A stretch of DNA of 64,000 nucleotides from positions 2,232,001 through 2,296,000 of the forward strand of contig OZ251537.1 of assembly GCA_965243285.1 (NCBI GenBank). Direction: 5' to 3'. The stretch is from JAHRAW01 sp965243285 (GTDB lineage Bacteria; Pseudomonadota; Gammaproteobacteria; Arenicellales; Poriferihabitantaceae). Positions 46,283 through 54,557 of the stretch are shown here, in pieces. Each line of letters starts with the position of its first letter. Position 1 is the first letter of the stretch. Made by a program: the position numbers and the translations under genes. The notes beneath the pieces were generated by a model. That model was not told the origin of the DNA. It saw nothing but the letters and a program-made list of their open reading frames with translations, and made no database searches.

Positions 46283-48301
46283 TCATGTTAATGCGGCTTC
46301 GGCCGGCGAATCGGCTGGGTAAATGTCCACATCGGCTATGCTCAAATCAGCGGCGATGGCGCCCATGCGGCCGTCTTCGAAGGTCACTTGGGAGTTTACA
46401 TAGCAATGGGTTTGTTGGCTGAATAGGGCCTCGATCAACACCCGGTATTTGGCGTCGATGGCGCTGCGGCGGACTTTGCGGGTGCGGGTGATTTCGCCAT
46501 CGTCGGCGTCCAATTCCTTGTGCAGAATGAGGAAGCGGCGGATTTGCGAGCCGGCGAGGCGGTGTTCGGCCGCCAAATCGCGGTTTACGGCGGCTATTTG
46601 CCGCCCCACCATGGCGTATACCTGCGGGTGCGCGGCCAATTCTTGATAACTGGCGTAAGGGATGTGTTCGCGCTCGGCCCAGTTGCCCACCGCGTCTAAA
46701 TCGATGTTGATGAAGGCGGCGGCGTAGGCGCGCTGGTCGCCGAAAGCCACGGCTTCTTGAATCTGCGGGTGGAATTTCAGTTTGTTTTCGAGATATTTGG
46801 GGGCGAATAGGGTGCCGTCTTGGAGTTTGCCCACATCAGAAGCGCGGTCGATGATTTTTAGGTGGCCGCGGTGGTCGATATAGCCGGCGTCGCCGGTTTT
46901 TACCCAGCCGGCGGCGGTTTTGGCGGCGCGGGTGGCGGCGGCGTCTTTGTGGTAGCGCGCGAAAACGCCGGGGCCGCGATACAACACCTCGCCATTGGCG
47001 GCGATTTTCACCTCCACTTGCGGCGCCGGCACGCCGACGGTGTCGGCATACACTTCGCCATCGGGCTGCATGGTGACAAAAACCGCGCCCTCGGTTTGGC
47101 CGTAAAGTTGTTTGATGTTGATGCCCAATGCGCGATAAAAGTCGAAAATTTCCGTGCCGATGGCTTCGCCGGCGGTGTACGCTACGCGGATGCGGCTAAA
47201 CCCCATGGTGTTTTTCAACGGCGCATAGATGAGCGCGTTGCCGAGCCAATATTGGGCGCGTCTGGCTGCAGACACCGACTCGCCGTTGAGAATCGCCACG
47301 CCGAATCGCCGCGCTACCTCGAGAAAATGATGAAAGAGTTTTTGTTTGATTCGCCCGGCGTCTTGCATGCGAATCATCACGCTGGTGAGGAGGTTTTCGA
47401 AGATGCGCGGCGGGGCGAAATAGTAGGTGGGACCGATTTCGCGTAAATCTTGCGCCACGGTGGCGGCGCTTTCCGGGCAGTTGATGCAAAAACCCGCCAC
47501 ATAGGCCTGCCCATAGGAAAAAATATTGTCGCCAATCCACGCCATGGGCAGGTAGGACAAGATTTCTTCGGCGCTGGTTAAGCCATCGCGCTGCGCGCTG
47601 TTGCGCGAGGTAATGATGAGATTATCGTTGCTCAACACCACGCCCTTGGGCGCGCCGGTGGTGCCGGAGGTATACAGAAAAATGCTGACATCGGCGCCGC
47701 TGGCGGCCTCGATGGAGGCCTCTAACAGGTGCGGATGCAGCGCCAAGGCGGCCCGACCGCGCTGCTGTATATCGGCGAAGGCGTGCAGGTGGATTCCCTT
47801 TTTGCCATCGCCATAACCATCGGCGTGACCATCGTCATGGCGCGCGGCATAGCGCTCCAAACCGCGCCCATCGTCATAAATAATGTGCGCCAGATGGGGC
47901 GCTTGATCGGCCTGGGCGGCGATTTCCAGCGCTTTGTCGACCTGCTCTTGAGCCTCGGCCAACAAAAATTCCACATCGGCGTGGGTTAGCACATGCGCCA
48001 TCTCGGCGCTGGCCGCATCGGGGTATATCGGCACCGGAATGCCGCGCAGGCATTGCGCCGCGGTCATGCCCCAATACATGCGCGGGCGGTTAGCGCCAGC
48101 CACCGCCAATTTCGCTTCGGCGGTAAAGCCGAGCTGGTGCAAGCCGGCGGCGAAGGCGAAAATCTCGTCTTTCATCTCACCCCATGTCCAGGCTTGCCAG
48201 ATGCCGAAGGCCTTTTCGCGCAATGCGGTTTTGTCGCCCAACTGCGCCGCGTTTTGCAGCAACAAGCGCGGAAAAGTATCCGCTTGATGGGGGGTATTCA
48301 T
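46283..48301 (-). CDS. Long-chain-acyl-CoA-synthetase-like AMP-forming ligase
   Basis: Adenylate-forming ligase of the large (FadD15-like) type. ATP loop YTSGTTGAPKGVVLS (about residue 207-221), LPMAWIGDN, LYGQTEGAVF, TGDAGYID and KIIDRASDVGKLQDG (hinge/gate segment) are present. 672 residues. A His/Asp/Gly-rich insert (DDGHADGYGDGKKG) lies near residue 155-170. First gene of a block that includes livG–H–M–K–F and a PaaK-like ligase, an arrangement seen with uptake and activation of organic acids, often aromatic or fatty. Substrate unknown. Confidence 0.88.
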   Translation of the reverse strand: MNTPHQADTFPRLLLQNAAQLGDKTALREKAFGIWQAWTWGEMKDEIFAFAAGLHQLGFTAEAKLAVAGANRPRMYWGMTAAQCLRGIPVPIYPDAASAEMAHVLTHADVEFLLAEAQEQVDKALEIAAQADQAPHLAHIIYDDGRGLERYAARHDDGHADGYGDGKKGIHLHAFADIQQRGRAALALHPHLLEASIEAASGADVSIFLYTSGTTGAPKGVVLSNDNLIITSRNSAQRDGLTSAEEILSYLPMAWIGDNIFSYGQAYVAGFCINCPESAATVAQDLREIGPTYYFAPPRIFENLLTSVMIRMQDAGRIKQKLFHHFLEVARRFGVAILNGESVSAARRAQYWLGNALIYAPLKNTMGFSRIRVAYTAGEAIGTEIFDFYRALGINIKQLYGQTEGAVFVTMQPDGEVYADTVGVPAPQVEVKIAANGEVLYRGPGVFARYHKDAAATRAAKTAAGWVKTGDAGYIDHRGHLKIIDRASDVGKLQDGTLFAPKYLENKLKFHPQIQEAVAFGDQRAYAAAFINIDLDAVGNWAEREHIPYASYQELAAHPQVYAMVGRQIAAVNRDLAAEHRLAGSQIRRFLILHKELDADDGEITRTRKVRRSAIDAKYRVLIEALFSQQTHCYVNSQVTFEDGRMGAIAADLSIADVDIYPADSPAEAALT

Positions 48302-48512
48302 TTAATGTACATTTAAATGTCGGCCGGGCTTAGGGTTGCGGTGCAAGGTTGCGGCGGGTGGCGACGGCGGCTGCCATGTTGCCCAAAACATCGCCAGCTG
48401 TTAAGGGTGTTCGTGGCGATGAGCAAAATCCATGCCTAGCATCGTACCGCAAACTCATATTGCTTAGGCGGCGACGCCCAGCCGGCGGCGCAGCGCCGAT
48501 AAAGAGCGCTGC

Positions 48513-50015
48513 TTAGCGCACGACAAAAGAGTTCGCCATGGGCGCGTCGGCGGTGTTTATCCACACGGATTTGGCGCGGGTGTAGTCGTACATCGCCTGA
48601 AATCCGCCTTCGCGGCCATAGCCGGAGCCCTTGAAGCCGCCGAATTCGGCGATCGGCGAGACCACGCGATAGGTGTTGACCCACACGATGCCGGCGCGCA
48701 AGGCACGGCTGACGCGCAAGGCGCGGGCGCTGTTTTCGGTGAATACGCCGGCGGCCAGGCCGTGCTGGGTATGGTTGGCGAGGGCGATGGCTTCGTCTTC
48801 ATCGCGAAAACGCAGCACGCTGAGCACCGGGCCGAATAATTCGGTGTCGACGATGCGTAAATCTTGGCGCGGGCAGGCGATGATGGTGGGGGCATAGTAG
48901 AAGCCGGCGGCCAAATCGGGTGCCAAATCGCCGGCCGCCGGTCGCCCCCCGCCGCACAGCACCTCGCCGCCCTCGGTGCGGGCGAAGGCGACTTCGCGCT
49001 CGATGCGGGCGCGTTGTTCGGCAGTGCATAATGGCCCCATTTGGGTGTCCTCGCACAGCGGGTCGCCGAGTTTGATGCGGGCGGTTTTTTGCAGCATTTG
49101 GGCGAGGAATCGATCGGCGATGCCGGCCTGCAAATAGAGCCGCGAGCCGGCCACGCAACTTTGCCCGGCGGCGGCGAAAATGCCGGCGATGGCACCGTTT
49201 ACCGCGCTTTCCAGATTGGCGTCGTCGAACACGATGAAGGGCGATTTGCCGCCCAATTCCAACGATACTTCAGCCAAATTGTGCGCTGAATTTTGGATGA
49301 CTTTGCGCGCTGCGGCCGGCCCGCCGGTGAAACTTATGCGTTGCACCAGCGGGTGCGAGGTCAGCGCCCGCCCGCACGGTTCGCCGTGGCCGGTGATGAT
49401 ATTCACCACCCCGGGCGGAAAGCCGGCGGCTGCGAACAGGCGGCCGAATTCCAGCATGGCGGCAGCGGCGTGTTCGGAGGCCTTTAGCACCACCGTATTG
49501 CCGGCCGCCAACGCCGGCCCGAGTTTGACCGCGGCCAAAAATAACTGCGAATTCCACGGCACCACGGCGGCCACCACGCCCAAGGCTTCGCGCTGCGTGA
49601 AGACGAATAAATCCGGCTTATCGATGGGCAAGGTTTGGCCGTGAATTTTGTCGGCGCAACCGGCGTAATAGTGGAAAAAATCGGCGATATATTGCGCTTG
49701 CCAGCGCGTTTCGGCGAGGAGTTTGCCGCTGTCCATGCTCTCCACCCGCCCCAACTGCGCGGATTGCAGCGCCAGTAAATCGGCCAGTTTACGCAGCGTT
49801 TTGCCGCGCTCGGTGGGCGTGGCGCGCCCCCATGGCCCAAGTGAATAGGCGCGGTGGGCGGCTTGCACGGCGTTATCCACATCGGCTTCGGTGGCTTCGG
49901 GAATCAACGCCCATGGCTGGCCGGTGGCGGGGTTTACGCTGGGGAATTCGCCGCCGTCGGCGGCCGCCGTCCATTGCCCGTCGATGAGCATTTGGTAGGA
50001 TTTTAGTGAGGTCAT
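48513..50015 (-). CDS. NAD(P)-dependent aldehyde dehydrogenase
   Basis: Oxidises an aldehyde to the acid. The family residues are clear: VPWNSQLFLAAVKLGPALAAGN, the catalytic Glu in LELGGKSPFIV and the catalytic Cys in AAAGQSCVAGSRL, with ELFGPVLSVLRF and NTYRVVSPIAEFGGFKGSGYGREGG near the end. ATG 50015 (MTSLKSYQM) gives 500 residues. The ORF to 50075 adds an unlikely Pro/His stretch. It diverges from the flavin monooxygenase gene, so the two may share a substrate chain in which the oxygenase makes an aldehyde. Confidence 0.9.
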   Translation of the reverse strand: MTSLKSYQMLIDGQWTAAADGGEFPSVNPATGQPWALIPEATEADVDNAVQAAHRAYSLGPWGRATPTERGKTLRKLADLLALQSAQLGRVESMDSGKLLAETRWQAQYIADFFHYYAGCADKIHGQTLPIDKPDLFVFTQREALGVVAAVVPWNSQLFLAAVKLGPALAAGNTVVLKASEHAAAAMLEFGRLFAAAGFPPGVVNIITGHGEPCGRALTSHPLVQRISFTGGPAAARKVIQNSAHNLAEVSLELGGKSPFIVFDDANLESAVNGAIAGIFAAAGQSCVAGSRLYLQAGIADRFLAQMLQKTARIKLGDPLCEDTQMGPLCTAEQRARIEREVAFARTEGGEVLCGGGRPAAGDLAPDLAAGFYYAPTIIACPRQDLRIVDTELFGPVLSVLRFRDEDEAIALANHTQHGLAAGVFTENSARALRVSRALRAGIVWVNTYRVVSPIAEFGGFKGSGYGREGGFQAMYDYTRAKSVWINTADAPMANSFVVR

Positions 50016-50140
50016 GGCGAGATTTGGTGGAGGTGGGTGGTGATGCGCTTGGCGGGGAATTTCGCTACGCATCATAGATGCGATGAATGCCGTATATTAA
50101 TGACTCATGGATATTAATGAATCCAGTATCCATGATTCTC

Positions 50141-50184
50141 ATGTATATATTATGTATATATTATGTATATATTATGTATATATT
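50141..50184. repeat. 11-bp tandem repeat ATGTATATATT, four exact copies
   Basis: Four perfect 11-base units, near one helical turn each, in the divergent spacer between the aldehyde dehydrogenase and flavin monooxygenase genes. TATTAATGA phrases flank it on both sides (50096-50105, 50181-50190). Possible bent DNA or protein-binding array. Confidence 0.85.
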
Positions 50185-50297
50185 AATGAATCCCGCATTC
50201 ATTAAATTTGCTCATTAAATTTGGTGCCGGTCGACCTACAACAACGCCCGCATACTTACCCGTAAAATGTAGGCACAACCTTATAACGAGTATCAAC

Positions 50298-51332
50298 ATG
50301 AAATTTCATTTAGCCATCAACATGGAGCGCTTGGCGGCCGATGTGGACATGCGACAAGTCGCTCGCCACACGCTGCAGATGGTGCAGCTGGCGGAGCGCG
50401 GCGGTTTTCGCATCGTCTGGGCCGCTGAACACCATGCTTTGGAGATGACCATCGCGCCGAATCCGTTCCAAATACTAACCTGGTGGGCGGCGCATACCGA
50501 GCGCATTCGGTTAGGTTCGGCGGTGGCGGTGGCGCCGTATTGGCATCCGATAAAACTCGCCGGCGAGGCCGCGTTGCTGGATTTATACAGCGCCGGGCGG
50601 CTGGAATTCGGCCTCGGCTCAGGCGCTTATCAGCGCGAGTTCGACCGCATGCGCCCCGGCTTGAAGCAAAGCGACGGGTGGCGCTATATGCAAGAAATGT
50701 TGCCGGTGGTACAAGCGCTGTGGCAAGGCGAGGTGTCGCATGACGGTGAATTTTGGCAATTTCCGCCATCCACCGCCGTGCCAAAACCGCTGCAACCGCA
50801 TCCGCCCATCTGGGTGGCGGCGCGGGCGCCGGTTAGTTTCGATTATGCGGTGGCCAATGGCTGCAACATCATGGCTTGGCCGCTCACCCGGCCGATGGCG
50901 GAAGTGGAGTTATATCGCCAGCGCTTTGATGATGCGGTGGCCAAAACCGCGCCGGCGCCGGCGCCGATTTTCGCCGTGATGCGCCACACTGCAGTGTACG
51001 AACGCGCCGATGAGTGGCAAACGCCAGTGCGCGCCGCGCAGCGTCAACTAGCGCAGTTCGAAAATTTATTCAAAAATTTAGGCGATGTGAAAGACGGATT
51101 CCCCAAAGCCGTAGAGTTCTCCGCCCTCGCCAATCGCGCCGAATACGATCCGAAAATGCTGCGCGAAAATTTAGTGTTCGGCACCCCAGATGAGGTTATC
51201 GCCAAACTCCACCACTACGCCGCCCTCGGCGTGGATGAATTTATCTACTACGCCAGCCTCGGCTTAGACCACGCCGCCCAAAAACGCTCGCTGGACTTAT
51301 TTTGCCAAGAAGTGATGCCGGCTTTTGTGTGA
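50298..51332 (+). CDS. Luciferase-like (LLM class) flavin-dependent monooxygenase
   Basis: Flavin-dependent oxygenase with a TIM-barrel bacterial-luciferase fold, using reduced FMN from a separate reductase. Visible: MKFHLAINMER at the start, WAAEHHALEMTIAPNPF, IRLGSAVAVAPYWHPIKLAGEAALLDLYSAGRLEFGLGSGAYQREF and HPPIWVAARAPVSFDYA. ATG 50298 gives 344 residues. Longer frames upstream run into repeats. The substrate is unknown. Confidence 0.88.
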   Translation: MKFHLAINMERLAADVDMRQVARHTLQMVQLAERGGFRIVWAAEHHALEMTIAPNPFQILTWWAAHTERIRLGSAVAVAPYWHPIKLAGEAALLDLYSAGRLEFGLGSGAYQREFDRMRPGLKQSDGWRYMQEMLPVVQALWQGEVSHDGEFWQFPPSTAVPKPLQPHPPIWVAARAPVSFDYAVANGCNIMAWPLTRPMAEVELYRQRFDDAVAKTAPAPAPIFAVMRHTAVYERADEWQTPVRAAQRQLAQFENLFKNLGDVKDGFPKAVEFSALANRAEYDPKMLRENLVFGTPDEVIAKLHHYAALGVDEFIYYASLGLDHAAQKRSLDLFCQEVMPAFV

Positions 51333-51427
51333 TTTTGGCTTTTGATGTGGCTTTTCGCTTTTGGCTTTTCGCTTTGGCTTTTCGCTTTTGTTTTGGCTTT
51401 TGGCTTTCGTTTTTGGCTTTCGCTTTT

Positions 51428-51509
51428 GGCTTTTAACGCTTTACTCCCCCCGCTTCATCTTGCGGGGGAGTCAAAACTGGCGGGCTTTTCCGCCAGTTTT
51501 GGTGGGGGG
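51428..51509 (+). repeat. Composite repeat core D (double hairpin)
   Basis: Starts GGCTTTTAACGCTTTACTCC, hairpin 1 CTCCCCCCGC / GCGGGGGAG around TTCATCTT, then AAAACTGGCGG / CCGCCAGTTTT (hairpin 2) and GGTGGGGGG. Same outline as core A, but the stem of hairpin 2 is ACTGGCGG instead of TCAGGCGG, with both sides changed. Confidence 0.8.
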
Positions 51510-51533
51510 TCCTTTTGATTTGGCTTTTCTTTT

Positions 51534-51605
51534 GATGTGGCTTTTGATGTGGCTTTTGATGTGGCTTTTGATGTGGCTTTTGATGTGGCTTTTGATGTGG
51601 CTTTT
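51534..51605. repeat. 12-bp tandem array GATGTGGCTTTT, six copies
   Basis: Six exact copies right after core D. On the opposite strand it would encode SHIKSHIK repeats, but no start or ribosome-binding signal suggests translation. Confidence 0.9.
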
Positions 51606-51802
51606 GATTTTCACTCCCTTCTGCGACTGTTGGGGTGAAAATTTACAAGATAAAGGCAAAAGCGAAAAATCAAAATCAAAATCAAAATCAAAAGCCTTAT
51701 TTTATACGCCATCGAGGGCGGTGATAAATTCGATGGGGCGTGGGTTTTAGGGTCGGCGGCGCTGGTTTGATTCAGCCCCAGCCATGCAGTACAATCGGCG
51801 GC

Positions 51803-51913
51803 ATGAATATCAAACGCTTCTGGGCTGATTTATCCGTGTGGAATAAATTCGGTCTTTGTTTCATCACTGCTGGTGCCTTGTTGGTATTGCTGTTGCTGTT
51901 GCCAATTTCGTAA
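51803..51913 (+). CDS. 36-residue membrane peptide, function unknown
   Basis: Short ORF starting MNIKRFWADLSVWNKFG and ending in a hydrophobic span (FITAGALLVLLLLLPIS). It lies 15 bases before the 3' end of lpdA on the opposite strand. Small inner-membrane peptides of this shape exist, but no family is recognised, and the region has repeats nearby, so coding status is uncertain. Confidence 0.35.
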   Translation: MNIKRFWADLSVWNKFGLCFITAGALLVLLLLLPIS

Positions 51914-51928
51914 CCCCCCAGGCATGCC

Positions 51929-53413
51929 TCATCGGGGCTTGCTGGGCTTCTTCGGCGGTACATATAAATCGGTGATGACGCCGGCGTAAGCCTCGGCGGC
52001 AAGGCCGAGCGTCTCCGCCAGGGTGGGGTGGGCGTGGATGGTGAGGGCGATATCTTCAGCGTCGGCGTTCATTTCGATAGCCAGGGCGGCTTCGGCGATC
52101 AAATCCCCGGCGTTGCGGCCGGTGACGCCGGCGCCGATGATGCGCCCGCTGGCGGCCTCGAACAGGAGTTTGCTCACGCCCTCGGCGCGCCCTTGGCTCT
52201 GCGCGCGGCCGCTGGCGGCCCAGGGAAAACTGCCCTTGCCGTAGTCGATTCCCTGTTGTTTGGCGTCGCGCTCGGTTATGCCCACCCACGCCACTTCCGG
52301 GTCGGTATACGCCACCGAGGGAATCACCCGCGCCGCGAATTCGGTTTTCATGCCGGCCGCGGCTTCGGCCGCCACATGCCCTTGGTGTGCCGCCTTGTGC
52401 GCCAACATGGGCTCGCCGACCACATCGCCGATGGCGAAAATGTGGCGCGCGGCGGTGCGCATCTGGCGGTCTACGGCGATAAAACCGCGCTCATCCACGG
52501 CCACGCCGGCGGCCTCGGCGCCGATGTTGCCGCCGTTCGGCGTACGCCCCACGGCCACCAGCACTTTGTCGAAGGTCATGGTCGACGGGGTTTTGCCGCC
52601 CGCGAAAGCCACCTCGAGGCCGTCATCGCGCGCCTGCATGCCGAGCACTTTGGCGCCTAACCAGATGTTGTCGTATTGGGCGCCGATGCGCTTCGCCAGC
52701 GGGCGCACCAAATCGGCGTCGGCGCCGGCCATCAAACTATCTTGCATCTCCACCACGCTGATTTTGCTGCCCAATGCGTGGAACACCGTGGCCATTTCCA
52801 GGCCGATGATGCCGCCGCCGATGATCAGCAAGCGGTCGGGGATGTGGTCTAGTTTCAACGCCGCCGTGGAATCCATCACCCGCGGGTCGTCGGGCAGCCA
52901 ATTTGACACCATCACCGGGGCCGAGCCGGTGGCGATGATGGCGTGGCGAAAATTTATCGTTTGCGCGCTGGCCGGCATCTTGGAATCATCGCCATCACCG
53001 TCCGCCACCGTCAATATATGTTCAGAAGTGAAGCGCCCGACCCCGTGAAGCACCGTCACTTTGCGTTTTTTCGCCAAGGCGGCGAGGCCGCCGGTGAGTT
53101 GAGAGACGATGCCGTTTTTCCACTGCCGGGTTTGATTTAAATCGATGTTCGGTGGCGAAAAATTCACCCCGATGGCGGCCGATTCCGCGCCTTCGGTGAT
53201 GACGGCGGCGACATGCAGCAGCGCTTTGGAGGGGATGCAGCCGACATTCAGGCACACCCCGCCGAGGTTGGGGTAGCGTTCGACTAACGCCACGCGCAAG
53301 CCGAGGTCGGCGGCGCGAAAGGCCGCAGCGTAGCCGCCGGGGCCGGCGCCTAACACCACTAAATCGACGTGCAAATCAGCCTCGGTGGCTGAGTTTTTGG
53401 CGGGGTTTTTCAT
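51929..53413 (-). CDS. lpdA: Dihydrolipoyl dehydrogenase (E3)
   Basis: FAD-dependent disulfide oxidoreductase regenerating lipoamide in pyruvate and other 2-oxoacid dehydrogenases. VVLGAGPGGYAAAFRAADLG (FAD), GGVCLNVGCIPSKALLH with the redox Cys pair, IIGGGIIGLEMATVFHALGS (NAD) and HAHPTLAETL with the active-site His are intact. 494 residues, slightly long. It is separated from aceF by a channel gene on the opposite strand, so it probably has its own promoter. Confidence 0.95.
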   Translation of the reverse strand: MKNPAKNSATEADLHVDLVVLGAGPGGYAAAFRAADLGLRVALVERYPNLGGVCLNVGCIPSKALLHVAAVITEGAESAAIGVNFSPPNIDLNQTRQWKNGIVSQLTGGLAALAKKRKVTVLHGVGRFTSEHILTVADGDGDDSKMPASAQTINFRHAIIATGSAPVMVSNWLPDDPRVMDSTAALKLDHIPDRLLIIGGGIIGLEMATVFHALGSKISVVEMQDSLMAGADADLVRPLAKRIGAQYDNIWLGAKVLGMQARDDGLEVAFAGGKTPSTMTFDKVLVAVGRTPNGGNIGAEAAGVAVDERGFIAVDRQMRTAARHIFAIGDVVGEPMLAHKAAHQGHVAAEAAAGMKTEFAARVIPSVAYTDPEVAWVGITERDAKQQGIDYGKGSFPWAASGRAQSQGRAEGVSKLLFEAASGRIIGAGVTGRNAGDLIAEAALAIEMNADAEDIALTIHAHPTLAETLGLAAEAYAGVITDLYVPPKKPSKPR

Positions 53414-53469
53414 GGGGATTCGGCGGCTGGAATGGGCAATGAGAAAATCGGCATCGGTTTTGAGCGGCG

Positions 53470-53531
53470 ATTATACGCCCGAGCGGTGGCTAATCTAACC
53501 GGCTGGACGGCGACTATGGCGGGGGTATAAT
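53470..53531. promoter_or_regulatory. Divergent -10 elements between lpdA and channel gene
   Basis: TATAAT on the minus strand (complement of 53470-53475) lies 57 bases before the lpdA start, and TATAAT on the plus strand (53526-53531) lies 58 bases before the channel start. Matching -35 boxes are weak on both sides. Confidence 0.4.
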
Positions 53532-53588
53532 TTGGCGATGTAAGGCATAAGCGGTATGAAATTTCTATGAAATCCCCATGAAATCTCC

Positions 53589-54371
53589 ATGAAATCCACC
53601 TTAAAAACCCGCTTGAAAATCATCGTCGAGGGCCGCGACACCCCGGCCGGGCGGCGCTTCGATTGGTTTGTGCAGGGCTTGATATTTTTATCACTGGCGA
53701 TTTTCTCTCTCGATACCTTGCCCGACTTAGGCACCGCCACGCGCGCCTGGTTGGGCGGCATGGAGATCGCGATCATCCTCATTTTCACCGCGGAATATGC
53801 GGCGCGTTTGTATGTCGCCGATAAAAAATTCCGCTATGCGCGCAGTTTTTATGGCTGCATCGACCTGCTGGTCATCCTGCCGTTTTATCTCGCGTTTTTG
53901 TACCCGCCCATCGGCATGAACACCGGCGGGTTGCGGGTTTTTCGCTGCTTCCAACTGCTGTGGTTGCTGAAAATCGTGCGCTATTCGGCGGCGCTGAATC
54001 GCATTCGGCGCGCCTTGTCAATCGCCAAGGAGGAAATTATTTTATTTTTTTTCGCCTCGGTAATTTTTATCTATTTATCCAGCGTGGGCATTTATTTTTT
54101 CGAAAAAGATGCCCAGCCCGACACCTTTCGCAGCATTTTTCACAGTTTATGGTGGGCTGTGGCCACCTTGACCACGGTCGGCTACGGTGATATTTACCCC
54201 ATAACCGCCGGCGGGCGGGTGTTCACTTTCCTCATTCTAATGTTCGGCATCGGGCTGTTTGCGGTGCCTTCCGGTCTGCTCGCTTCGGCCTTAGGCAAGG
54301 TGCGGATGGAAGAACATGCGGCCGCTGTCGGTGAAAAAATCGACCGGGAAAGGCCGCTGGGTGGGGAGTAA
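53589..54371 (+). CDS. Voltage-gated-type potassium channel protein (Kch family)
   Basis: Six-span cation channel: spans S1-S4 in residues about 28-145, with Arg-containing S4-like segment (LRVFRCFQLLWLLKIVRYSAALNRIRRAL), a pore helix and the K+ selectivity filter TTVGYGDIYP (about residue 195-205) followed by S6 (FTFLILMFGIGLFAVPSGLLASAL). 260 residues. No RCK domain. Sits between lpdA and aceF on the opposite strand. Confidence 0.9.
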   Translation: MKSTLKTRLKIIVEGRDTPAGRRFDWFVQGLIFLSLAIFSLDTLPDLGTATRAWLGGMEIAIILIFTAEYAARLYVADKKFRYARSFYGCIDLLVILPFYLAFLYPPIGMNTGGLRVFRCFQLLWLLKIVRYSAALNRIRRALSIAKEEIILFFFASVIFIYLSSVGIYFFEKDAQPDTFRSIFHSLWWAVATLTTVGYGDIYPITAGGRVFTFLILMFGIGLFAVPSGLLASALGKVRMEEHAAAVGEKIDRERPLGGE

Positions 54372-54378
54372 AGAAAAA

Positions 54379-54521
54379 GGAATTATATGGTTGTTGCCCC
54401 AACAAAAAAACCGCTTGCATTACCCCAAAAACCCCATAAAAACCCTAACCTAAGCATACTTTTCGCCACGCTATAAAATCGGCGTGAAATAAGGATTGGG
54501 GCAACAATCATATAAATTCCC
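54379..54521. repeat. 143-bp element with terminal inverted repeats
   Basis: GGAATTATATGGTTGTTGCC at the left end is matched, with three differences (one an inserted base), by the reverse complement of the right end (GGGGCAACAATC...AAATTCC). Each end can also fold on itself (GTTG...CAAC). No ORF inside. It may be a MITE or a bidirectional terminator between the convergent channel and aceF genes. Confidence 0.55.
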
Positions 54522-54557
54522 AAAGAAAAAGCCCAACAGCAACATCAAAAGCCAAAA

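Larger units (their letters stand above)
51333..51802. other. Composite-repeat spacer between flavin monooxygenase and lpdA
   Basis: 470 bases between convergent genes apart from a short ORF near its end. It holds a T-rich GGCTTTT arm (51340-51427), core D (51428-51509), a 12-bp tandem array of GATGTGGCTTTT (51534-51605), a hairpin TTTTCAC...GTGAAAA (51610-51641), and an A-rich AAAATC arm (51650-51700). Confidence 0.8.

Noticed and set aside
51471..51659. Repetitive ORF SHIKSHIK on the minus strand
   Set aside because: It is the reverse reading of the GATGTGGCTTTT tandem array and has no start context.
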